Assembly (NCBI RefSeq): GCF_016865485.1
Contig: NZ_AP024452.1
Span: 1,200,501-1,264,500, forward strand
Length of the DNA: 64,000 bases
Reading direction: 5' to 3'
DNA from: Luteitalea sp. TBR-22
Lineage (GTDB): Bacteria > Acidobacteriota > Vicinamibacteria > Vicinamibacterales > Vicinamibacteraceae
Shown piece by piece: positions 33,424-41,500 of the stretch. A program made the translations under genes and the position numbers. Under the pieces are notes generated by a model. The model did no database searches. It was not told the origin of the DNA and saw only the letters and a list, made by a program, of their open reading frames with translations. Numbering within the stretch: position 1 is the stretch's first letter; each line of letters begins with the position of its first letter.

Positions 33424-36398
33424 CGGAGGATCTTGAGCGAGATCATCGCCTCGCGCCGCGGGCCGCGTCCCCGCTCGAAGGCCACCGCGCCGCCGAACGA
33501 CAGCGTCAGCTGCTGGGTGGCCGCCACGCCGAGCCGCACGTCCACCTGTCCGCCGACGTTGGTCGCGACGGTGCGCGTCGCGTCGTGATCGAGGTCGGTG
33601 CCCAGGCCGCCCACGAAGACGGCCGGCCGTGCCCACGTGGCGTGGAAGCCCGGCCAGCCGAGGCGCCGGAAGCGCCACGGCGGGAGGTTCCACTCGAGCG
33701 CCGACTTGAGGAAGTTGCGCCCGCCGATGCCGTTGAGCGCCGCGCCAGGGAAGCTGTGGAGCGTCCGGTAGCGCTTCTCCTCGAGGTGGTCCACCCAGTT
33801 GTTGCCGAACGCACCGAAGTAGAAGTTCGCGAACGGGTCGTCGCGGTCGTCGGGCGACAGGCCGGCCGCGTTACGGAGCCACAGCGTCGAGTGATTGCCG
33901 AAGGCGGCGACGTGGTGGTCGTAGGTGCCGGCCACACGCGTCACGAAGCGGCCGGCCACCTGTTGTCCCTGCGCGGCCACCGACCACTTCGACCCCTTCT
34001 CGTCGTCGACGTGCCCGAGCGAGTTGCGCACGTCGGACCACGACAGCTTCGCCTGCAGCGTGCCCAACCGGTCGACGTCGACGGCGACGTTCTGGTAGTC
34101 GGGCAGTCGATCGAGGTTGCCCGAGTAGGTGCCGCTCAGGTCCAGCTCGAGACGCTTCGGGCTGTCGTACACGAGCAGGTGCTTCCACCCGCCCTCGAGC
34201 ACGTAGCCCTTGCGGCTCGCCTTGGTCGGCCCGAAGAAGTCGTAGAAGTCGGCCCCGTTCAGCGTGAACCCGCCCCGCCAGTCACCGCGCTCGACCTCGG
34301 CCTGCACGTGGATGCGTTCGGCCTCCGGCAGTCCGGTGATGGCCGAATACGTGGCGACGACGCTGCCGCGGCTGAACTGGAGCGGATCGGAGAAGGCGAG
34401 GCGGACGCCGGGGGCACCGGTGCCCTTGTACGACTGGACGATCGGGTGCAGCGCGTCGAGCCGCATCCGCCGCAGCGGCGAGTAGGGCGAGGTGGACTGC
34501 GGCAGGGTCTCGAGCGGGATCTTCTGCGGCGAGCCGACCGCCCACTCGCGCACGATCGGGTGCTCCTCGGCAAGGCGCTCGCCGAGGAAGGTGATCGGCG
34601 CGATGTCCTCGATCGGCGCGATGCGCACCCGCGTCGGCACGAAGCCCTCGCCCGAGTACCGGAACGCGATCATCGTCCCGTCGTCGAGCGGCAGCGGCCG
34701 GAAGAAGCCGGTGTCGGTGTTGGTCACCGCCTCGACCTTCTTCGCCTCGAGGTCGTACCTGAAGATGTTGGACACCCCGGTGTAGTACGCGCTGCCGTAG
34801 ACGTAGCGCCCGTCGGGCGAGAACACGAAGTGGTTGGGCACGCTCTGCCCGAAGTCGAACCTGGCGACCGGCGCCGTGCCGCGCGCCCGCAGGGTCGCGG
34901 CGTCGAACACGCGCACGTCCTGCGTGCCGCTGATCTCGCCGAAGGAGGCGACGATGCGGGTCCCGTCGGGCGACACGTCGAGGTCGTACACCACCGTGCC
35001 GTACGGCCACGACACGACCTGCTCCCACTGACGATACGGCGCGGGCAGGCGCACGATCGTGCAGATGCCGTTGAGGTGACGGATGCCCCAGATGGAGCGG
35101 TCGGCGCGGTTGAAGGCGAGGTCGCCGATGCGCGCGTCCTTGATCAGCAGCTCGGTGCGCCGCGTCGCCGGGTCGAGGCGCATCAGGTCGCGCTGCTGGC
35201 CGTTGTCGGCGGTGTAGAAGAGCGTGCCGCTCTCCGGGTCGCGCGCCAGCGAGGCGACGGTGAACATGCTCGGGCCCTTGATGTCGACGAGACGCTCGAC
35301 GCGGCCGGAGTCGAGCGACAGCGCCGCGATGTGCGACACCGTGCCCGGGTAGCTCACGCCGGCGTAGAGCGTCCGCGTGCGCTCGTCGAGGTACGCACGC
35401 GACACGGCGCCGAGCGCGCGTGGCACGAGATCCTCGAAGGGCGTGAGCGGGTACCTGCCGATGGCGTCGAGGTTGGCCTGCTGGAAGGTCTTCTCGTCGC
35501 GCTGCCAGGTGGCCCAGGCCTGATCGAGCGTCTCGCCGAACACGCGGTGGAAGTCCCGGGCGTAGGAGGCCCGGCTGCCTTCGGGCCGCGACACCCACTG
35601 CACCAGCTTCTCCGGCGAGTGCCGACGCGCCACCCACGTCATGAAGCGCGTCCCGTAGAGGTACGAATTGGCCTCGTCCTGGAAGTCGATCTTGGTGCCC
35701 TCCGACACCAGCCCGAGGCGGTCGTAGATGGTCGCGCCGTCGCGCACCTTGGCGCGGAACACCATCTCGTCGTAGCCGCCCTGCGCCCGCCCGAGGCCGG
35801 CCGCCATCCACGTGTCGAAGAACACCGCGGCGCCCTCGAGGTACCAGCGGGGCGAGAAGTTGCGCGGCGCGGTGAGCCACGACCACAGGGCCGTCTCCGG
35901 GTGCTCGGCGACGGGCCGCACCTTGCCCGCGAACAGCGTCCGGAACAGCCGGTCGCGCCGCGAGGGCTGGTCCATCATCGTCACGTGGACCAGCTCGTGG
36001 TTCATGATCATGAACATCCGCTCGTTGGCATGCACGGTCTCGAAGGCATGGCTCAACGGCGCGAGCTGCACCATCAGCAGGTTGTGGGGCACGGCCGACG
36101 CGCCCGCATTGCCCGTGTCCTGCAGGTCGACCACGAGGACGACGGTGTCCTCGGCGGGGTCGAAGCCGAGGACCCGCTTCTGGAAGTCGAGCGAGGCGAG
36201 GAAGGTGCGTGCCGCGTACGGCACGATGAAGCGACCGCTCGGATCGAGGTAGACGAGGCGCAGGCCTGGCGTCTCGAAGACCGACAGCTGCGCCGCGGCA
36301 GGCCCGGTTGTCGCGACCAGGCAGACCAACAGCAGGAGGGCGCGCGGCAGCCAGCGCTGCACGCACGCCCTGATGTCGCGGACGCCGAGCGGGGTCAC
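33420..36398 (-). CDS. Exported MA-clan zinc peptidase with TolB-like propeller and C-terminal beta region
   Basis: 992 residues. Signal peptide (ALLLLVCLVATTGPAAAQ). The N-terminal third is a zinc-peptidase domain with HELVH (134-138) and a downstream Glu in WYLEGAAVFFD (Glu188), fitting gluzincin-type ligands. The middle (about 330-650) carries TolB/WD40-like propeller units, e.g. GTLFYTADNGQQRDLMRLDP, DLDVSPDGTRIVASFGE and FVFSPDGRYVYGSAYY. The C-terminal 300 residues are beta-rich with alternating aromatic strands and end SLKILR, consistent with an outer-membrane barrel or surface domain. GTG start; a TACGAT hexamer ends 6 nt upstream and no Shine-Dalgarno site is visible. Translationally coupled to PrsW, suggesting a shared envelope-proteolysis role. 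Substrates unknown. Confidence 0.82.
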   Translation of the reverse strand: MTPLGVRDIRACVQRWLPRALLLLVCLVATTGPAAAQLSVFETPGLRLVYLDPSGRFIVPYAARTFLASLDFQKRVLGFDPAEDTVVLVVDLQDTGNAGASAVPHNLLMVQLAPLSHAFETVHANERMFMIMNHELVHVTMMDQPSRRDRLFRTLFAGKVRPVAEHPETALWSWLTAPRNFSPRWYLEGAAVFFDTWMAAGLGRAQGGYDEMVFRAKVRDGATIYDRLGLVSEGTKIDFQDEANSYLYGTRFMTWVARRHSPEKLVQWVSRPEGSRASYARDFHRVFGETLDQAWATWQRDEKTFQQANLDAIGRYPLTPFEDLVPRALGAVSRAYLDERTRTLYAGVSYPGTVSHIAALSLDSGRVERLVDIKGPSMFTVASLARDPESGTLFYTADNGQQRDLMRLDPATRRTELLIKDARIGDLAFNRADRSIWGIRHLNGICTIVRLPAPYRQWEQVVSWPYGTVVYDLDVSPDGTRIVASFGEISGTQDVRVFDAATLRARGTAPVARFDFGQSVPNHFVFSPDGRYVYGSAYYTGVSNIFRYDLEAKKVEAVTNTDTGFFRPLPLDDGTMIAFRYSGEGFVPTRVRIAPIEDIAPITFLGERLAEEHPIVREWAVGSPQKIPLETLPQSTSPYSPLRRMRLDALHPIVQSYKGTGAPGVRLAFSDPLQFSRGSVVATYSAITGLPEAERIHVQAEVERGDWRGGFTLNGADFYDFFGPTKASRKGYVLEGGWKHLLVYDSPKRLELDLSGTYSGNLDRLPDYQNVAVDVDRLGTLQAKLSWSDVRNSLGHVDDEKGSKWSVAAQGQQVAGRFVTRVAGTYDHHVAAFGNHSTLWLRNAAGLSPDDRDDPFANFYFGAFGNNWVDHLEEKRYRTLHSFPGAALNGIGGRNFLKSALEWNLPPWRFRRLGWPGFHATWARPAVFVGGLGTDLDHDATRTVATNVGGQVDVRLGVAATQQLTLSFGGAVAFERGRGPRREAMISLKILR

Positions 36399-36404
36399 GC
36401 GCGG

Positions 36405-36410
36405 ATCGTA
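36405..36410 (-). promoter_or_regulatory. -10-like element of the peptidase-PrsW unit
   Basis: TACGAT on the minus strand ends exactly 6 nt before the GTG start at 36398, as expected for a leaderless message. It lies between this gene and the stop of the anti-sigma gene at 36430. Confidence 0.45.
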
Positions 36411-36429
36411 CCCGGGAGTCCCAGCCGGA

Positions 36430-37494
36430 TCAGAACTCCTTCTGGCCCTCGCCCGACTTGCGGGCAGCGGTGTCGAAGGCCGAGAACAGCGTGTCGGCGT
36501 TCATGTTGAGGAAGTTGGTGTCGTTGACGACGTTGCGGAACGTGGCGTCGTTGAGCAGCCTGGCGAACTCGACGTCGCTGAAGAGCACCGCGAAGTCGGC
36601 ATCGCGCAGCAGCGCGGCGAGCTCGACGTCGGCAAAGGCCGTCTTCAGGGCGCTGTCGTACGCCAGGGCCTTGAAGTCCACCTCGGTGGCCAGCCTGGCG
36701 AAGGTCGCGTCGCTGGCCAGCTGCCGGAGCTCGACGTCGCTGATGGCGCGCCTCAGCTCCACGTCGGCGATGGCCATCCGCAGCGCCTCGGTGTCGATGG
36801 CGGCGTGCTTCAACTGGGCGTCCCTGGCCAGCGCCTGGACGTCGGCGTCCATGGCGAGGGCGCGCATGTCGGCGTCCATGGCGCGCGCCATCAGGGCCGG
36901 TTCACTGGCCAGCTGACGGAACTCGGCCCCGCGCAGCATCGCGGCGAGGTTGCCGCTGGTGACCGCCTTCTGGAAGGCCTTGCGCGCCTCCGGGCTGCGG
37001 CGCAGCGTGTCGAACGCCGGGCTCTGGAGGAACGACTGCAGCGCCTGATCGCCGAGCTTCACGTCGCTGGCCGTCAACTGCTGGCCCTGATAGCGCTTGG
37101 CCGCGCCGATGGTGCCCTCGGTCCCGCGCGGCGGGATGCTGCCACCCATGGCGACGTACAACCCCAGTCCGGCGGCCACGGTGGCGGCAATTCCCAGCAT
37201 CAGCTTCTTGCTCATCGTCTCTTCCGTCCTCATCTCCGGGGCGGCCAGCTGGCCACCCTCCGGGGTCAGGGCCCGAGCCGCGACGTGCTGCATCACGGTG
37301 GGCTTCAGGTCGGCCGGCGCGTCGACGGTCCCCATCGCGCGCAGGTCGCCAGCCAGTTGCTGCAGGTGCTCGAATCGGGCGCGCGCCTCGGGGGCTTCCG
37401 CGAGGGCGCGGTCCAGGGCGGTCCGGTCGACCAGGTCGCCGAACGCCGCCGCGTGCAACATCGCTTCCGTGCGTGGGTCCAGCATCTCGGTCAA
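36430..37494 (-). CDS. Membrane anti-sigma factor with a 9-residue tandem-repeat periplasmic domain
   Basis: 354 residues. Its position (4-bp overlap after an ECF sigma gene) and layout identify an anti-sigma factor: a cytoplasmic helical region (1-93, with EAMLHAAAFGDLVDRTALDRAL; no zinc-binding Cys), one TM helix (about 98-118, LMLGIAATVAAGLGLYVAM), and a periplasmic part. From about residue 158 to 338 the periplasmic part is built of about 19 units of 9 residues with the pattern D-x-x-[FLMV]-x-x-[LAI]-[AVL]-x; Asp occurs at 207, 216, 225, 234, then 244, 253, 262, 280, 289, 298, 307, 316, 325 and 334. One unit is 10 residues long and Glu replaces Asp at 271. I do not recognise this repeat. 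It may form a helical or solenoid sensor domain. The PrsW gene close by is a candidate site-1 protease. Confidence 0.78.
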   Translation of the reverse strand: MTEMLDPRTEAMLHAAAFGDLVDRTALDRALAEAPEARARFEHLQQLAGDLRAMGTVDAPADLKPTVMQHVAARALTPEGGQLAAPEMRTEETMSKKLMLGIAATVAAGLGLYVAMGGSIPPRGTEGTIGAAKRYQGQQLTASDVKLGDQALQSFLQSPAFDTLRRSPEARKAFQKAVTSGNLAAMLRGAEFRQLASEPALMARAMDADMRALAMDADVQALARDAQLKHAAIDTEALRMAIADVELRRAISDVELRQLASDATFARLATEVDFKALAYDSALKTAFADVELAALLRDADFAVLFSDVEFARLLNDATFRNVVNDTNFLNMNADTLFSAFDTAARKSGEGQKEF

Positions 37495-38036
37495 CCTGCC
37501 TGCGCGACCTTCAGGGCCGCGAGCTTGTCGGCGAGGCGTTGCCGCGCCGCGTACAGCCTGGACTTGACCGTCACCACCGGGATGCCCAGGGTGGCGGCCA
37601 CCTCGTCGTACGACAGCTCGCCGAAGTGCCGGAGCAGCACGACGTCGCGGTGCTCAGGCGTCAGCTCGGCGATCGCCTTCCGCAGGGCGTCCCGGCGCCG
37701 GGCCTCGTCGAGGGCCGACCCCGGATCGCGTGACACCGGCGGGACGGCGTCGAGGGCATCGGGCCGCGGCCGGCGTTTCTGCGTCAGGCACTCGTTCACG
37801 AGAATCCGGTAGATCCAGCTGAAGAACCGGTGCTGGCGGTCGTACGTCGCCAGCTTCTCGTAGGCGCGGATGAAGGCCGTCTGGGTCGCGTCCTGCGCAG
37901 CGTCCCGGTCGTGGAGCATCCGGTAGGCCACGCTGAAGAGCACGCGTTCGTAACGTCCGACCAACGCCTCGAAGGCGTTGACATCGCCGGCCGCCACCCG
38001 GGCGATGACGGCCTGTTCATCTCGATCCTGCAGCAA
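37491..38036 (-). CDS. ECF-type RNA polymerase sigma factor
   Basis: 181-residue sigma-70 family factor of the extracytoplasmic-function type. Region 2 is visible as AFEALVGRYERVLFSVAYRMLHDRDAAQDATQTAFIRAYEKLATYDRQHRFFSWIYRILVNE, and region 4 as LRKAIAELTPEHRDVVLLRHFGELSYDEVAATLGIPVVTVKSRLYAARQRLADKL. The linker holds KRRPRPDALDAVPPV. The start is uncertain: the listed start is TTG 38036, followed by CTG; no ATG fits. An ECF-like promoter on the same strand ends right at this start, which would make the message leaderless or place the start slightly downstream. Translationally coupled to the anti-sigma gene (4-bp overlap). Divergent from the STAS-TIG pair, which could be among its targets. 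Confidence 0.9.
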   Translation of the reverse strand: MLQDRDEQAVIARVAAGDVNAFEALVGRYERVLFSVAYRMLHDRDAAQDATQTAFIRAYEKLATYDRQHRFFSWIYRILVNECLTQKRRPRPDALDAVPPVSRDPGSALDEARRRDALRKAIAELTPEHRDVVLLRHFGELSYDEVAATLGIPVVTVKSRLYAARQRLADKLAALKVAQAG

Positions 38037-38037
38037 T

Positions 38038-38062
38038 GACGCGGCTACCTGAAAAAAGTTGG
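38038..38062 (-). promoter_or_regulatory. Candidate ECF autoregulatory promoter
   Basis: On the minus strand, CCAACTTT (from 38062) is followed after a 16-nt spacer (counted from AAC) by CGTC (38041-38038), the spacing and bases of ECF-dependent promoters (AAC -35 core, CGTC -10 core). It ends one base before the TTG start of the sigma gene. The -35 lacks the usual GG before AAC. Confidence 0.45.
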
Positions 38063-38094
38063 TGCGGGGGTGCGCGGCCTATTGATAGCACGGA

Positions 38095-38100
38095 TAAGAT
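38095..38100 (+). promoter_or_regulatory. -10-like element of the STAS-TIG unit
   Basis: TAAGAT ends 8 nt before ATG 38109; no Shine-Dalgarno site is visible. The -35 region shows no consensus box. Confidence 0.35.
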
Positions 38101-38108
38101 GCCGGTCG

Positions 38109-38504
38109 ATGGCAGCGCGCCGGCAGATCTGGCGACCCGAGGTCAGCACGCGCCTGGCCGGCAACGTCCTGGTGGTCAGCCTCTCCGGACGCCTCGGCGA
38201 GGCGGGCGCCCGCAGCGAGCCGCTCCTGGCGGCGCTGGCCGGCGCCGAGCCCCACCAGGCCGTGGTCGTCGACCTGTCGCGGCTCGACTACGTCTCCAGT
38301 CCGGGCGTGGCGCACCTGGCGGCTTTCGCCCGGACCCAGGCCGAGCGGGGTATCCCGTGCGTCTGGTGCGACCTCACGGAGGCGGTCCGTATTTCCCTTG
38401 ACCTTGCGGGCACGCTGCCGGAGTTCACGCTCGCGATGTCGCGAGAGGCGGCGATCGAGGCGGCGTCACGTTCTGCCTCCGGGAGCCCACCCTCTGTCCA
38501 ATGA
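38109..38504 (+). CDS. STAS-domain protein (anti-sigma antagonist type)
   Basis: 131 residues, one STAS domain: TRLAGNVLVVSLSGRLGEAGARSEPLLAALAG, then the core AVVVDLSRLDYVSSPGVAHLAAFARTQAERG, with SS-P-G at the phosphoacceptor loop (VSSPG, usually DSSGL in SpoIIAA-type antagonists, so Ser is available), and VWCDLTEAVRISLDLAGTLPEF. Such proteins bind anti-sigma kinases or act in partner-switching networks; no matching kinase gene is adjacent. An in-frame ATG at 38070 would add 13 unmatched residues. The stop overlaps the ATG of the TIG-repeat gene (ATGA), so a cytoplasmic switch protein is translationally coupled to a giant secreted protein. Divergent from the ECF sigma gene. Confidence 0.82.
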   Translation: MAARRQIWRPEVSTRLAGNVLVVSLSGRLGEAGARSEPLLAALAGAEPHQAVVVDLSRLDYVSSPGVAHLAAFARTQAERGIPCVWCDLTEAVRISLDLAGTLPEFTLAMSREAAIEAASRSASGSPPSVQ

Positions 38505-41500
38505 GTACCCGTGTCCGGCGTGCGCTGACCTGCCTCTCGACCGTCCTCCTGCTGGTCACGCTGACTGCCGCGACCGCTCGTGCCGGCACCGCCGTCCTGA
38601 AGGGGCGCGTGACCGACAAGGCCACCGGGCAGCCGATCGCCAACGCGCTGGTGACCCTCTACGAGGTCTTCCTCGGGGTCAACAACGTCTCGTGGGGCGC
38701 CACCTTCACCAACGCCAATGGGGAGTTCACCCATCTTGGTAGCGACACGAAGGTGTACCGGCTGCGTGCCTTCGACCGCGCCTACCGCCAGCAGGTGTAC
38801 GACGGCCTCGATTGCGCGTATTGGGGGGGCGGCCAGTGCGACACGGCGATGAACGCGGGCACGATCATCAGCCCGGGAGACGACGCCTCCTGCAATCCGG
38901 GCCCGTGCACGGTCACGGGCCTCGACTTCGCGCTCGAGAGGCTGCCCGCGCCGTCCATCAGCAGCATCACGCCGAACTCCGGGACCAAGGACGGCGGCAC
39001 GTCCGTGCTCATCACGGGCAGCAATTTCTACGGCCTGCCGGCGGTGGAGATTGCCGGTCGGGACTTCAACGACATGACCGTGACGGGCCCCGGCACGATC
39101 ACGGCAAAGACGCCTTCCAATCCGGTCGGGCCGGCCAACGTCAGCATCACCACCAGCAGCAAGGTCACGCTCGTCGGCGGCTTCACCTACACGGGGCCGC
39201 AACCGGCGCCGACGCTGACGGCCGTGTCGCCGGCCTCGGGCGTCACGACGGGCGGGACGCCCATCACGCTCACGGGCACCAACTTCAGTGGGTCTCCCAC
39301 CGTCACCGTCGGTGGTGTGGCGGCTACCGGCGTGACCGTCATCAACAGCACCACGATCACTGCAGTCACGCCCACCGGTACGGCCGGGGCCAGGGACGTG
39401 GTGGTCACGACGCTCGGCGGCGACGCCACGTTGGTCGGTGGCTTCACGTACGTCGCCCCACCGACCGTGAGTGGCCTCACGCCCTCGTCCGGGCCGACGG
39501 CCGGCGGGACCACGGTCACCATCACGGGGAGCAACTTCACTGCGGATACGCAGGTGCGGTTCAGCGGGGTCATCGCCCAGTCGGTCACGGTCTCGAGCGC
39601 GACGACCCTGACCGCGGTGACCCCCGGCGGCGCGGCGGGCGCTGCGGATGTGCGCGTGACGACACCGGGCGGCGACATCACCCTGCCGGGCGGCTTCACC
39701 TATCGGCCCCCACCCCCGACCTTGAGCGGCATCGCGCCGGCCAGCGGCCCCGTGGCGGGTGGCACCCCGGTGACGCTGACCGGGCAGTGGTCGGCCGACG
39801 TGACCCGGGTCACCATCGGCGGCGCAGACGCGACCTCGGTCGTGCAGGCCGGCGGGTCGCTGACGGCGGTGACGCCGCCCGGTGCCGCCGGCCCCCGGGA
39901 CGTGGTGGTCACGACGCTCGGCGGCGACGCCACGTTGGTCGGTGGCTTCACGTACGTCGCCCCACCGACCGTGAGTGGCCTCACGCCCTCGTCCGGGCCG
40001 ACGGCCGGCGGGACCACGGTCACCATCACCGGCACGGACTTCGTCGGCAGCACCACCGTCACGTTGGGGGGAGTCGCCGCGACCGCGGTTGCCGTCGTCA
40101 ACAGCACCACGCTCACCGCCGTCACGCCGCAGCGCTCGGCCGGCGCGCGCAGCGTCGTGGTCACGACGCCATACGGCTCGGCGACGTCGCCCACGCCCTT
40201 CACCTTCGCGGCGAGCCCCACGGTACTGTCGGTCAGCCCCAACAGCGGTCCGACGACCGGCCAGACGACCATCGCCATCACCGGCACCGGGTTCGAAGGC
40301 ACGCCCACCGTGACGCTGCGTGGCATCCCGGCGACCGACGTCACGCGGCTCGGTCCGACCCTGCTGACCGCGGTCACGCCGGCCGCGGCTGTCGGGCCCA
40401 GCGACGTGACCGTGACGGCCGCCGGGGGATCGGCCACGGCGGCCGGCGCCTTCACCTACATCGATCCGGCGAGCCTCACCGGACCGGCGCGCATCGACGT
40501 CGTCACGCCGGTGGCCGGGACCGTCAACGGCGGTACGGTGGTCACCGTGTGCGGCTATCGGCTCGACGCCGCCGTCACCATCCTGTTCGGCGCCCGCGCC
40601 GGTACCAACGTGCAGCCCTTGTTCGGCGATTGTGTGGCCGTGAGGACACCGGCCGGCGTCGCCCTCGGGCCTGTCGACGTGACCATCCTGACCGCCGCCG
40701 GCAAGGCGACGCGGGCGGCCGGCTTCTCGTACCTGCCGGTGCCGCAACTCGGGACGTTCGGAGCGATCACGCCCTCGCGGGGGAGCCAGGCCGGCGGCAC
40801 CACGGTGCTGATTGCAGGTGACGGGTTCGTCGGTGCACCGATTGTCCGGATCGGTGGCGCGCTTGCGACGTCGGTGACGGTGATCAACCCGGGATACCTC
40901 ACGGCCGTCACGCCCCCGGGGACGGGCGTTGGCGACCTGAGCGTGGAGGTGGGAGGTGCGACCGCCACGCGGGCCGGCGCGTTCACCTACCTGCCCGTGA
41001 CACCGGGCGCGCCGACGATCGCGAGCGTCGCCCCGGTGTCTGGCCCACTGTCAGGTGGGACCCTCGTGACGATCTGCGGCCAGAACCTGGACACCCAGAC
41101 CGCGGTGCTGTTCGGCGGCCGGCCCGGCCCCGTGCAGACGCGCGGCGAGGGGTGCCTCCGCGCGTACACGCCGTTCAACGACACGGCCGGTGCGGTCGAC
41201 ATCACGGTGCTGGCACCAGGCGGAAGCACGACGCGCTCGGCCGCCTTCTCGTACGTCACGCCCGGACCACTCCTCTCGTCCGGGCCGCTCGGGGATGGCA
41301 CCATGTCCGTCGTGGCCGGCTACGTGGCCGGGACGTCGCCGAACGCGATCGTGCCGCAGGATCTCAACGGCGTCGAGGACGTGTATCTCTCCGACAACGC
41401 CGGCGGCCCGCGGCGTCTCGTGAGCGCGAACCCGGCCGGCGCTGCCGGCAATGGACGCAGCACGTTGCCCCGCCTCAGTGCGACGGGCCGGTTCCTGACG

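Noticed and set aside
33585-36509. A 974-codon plus-strand open frame opposite the zinc peptidase gene
   Set aside because: It is antisense to a gene with a signal peptide and HELVH motif, and its composition (Arg, Val, Glu, His) is typical of GC-driven shadow frames.
38949-41250. Regularly spaced repeats in the TIG gene as a CRISPR array
   Set aside because: The repeats are ~250 bp, in frame and protein-coding TIG units. No short direct repeats with unique spacers and no cas genes are present.
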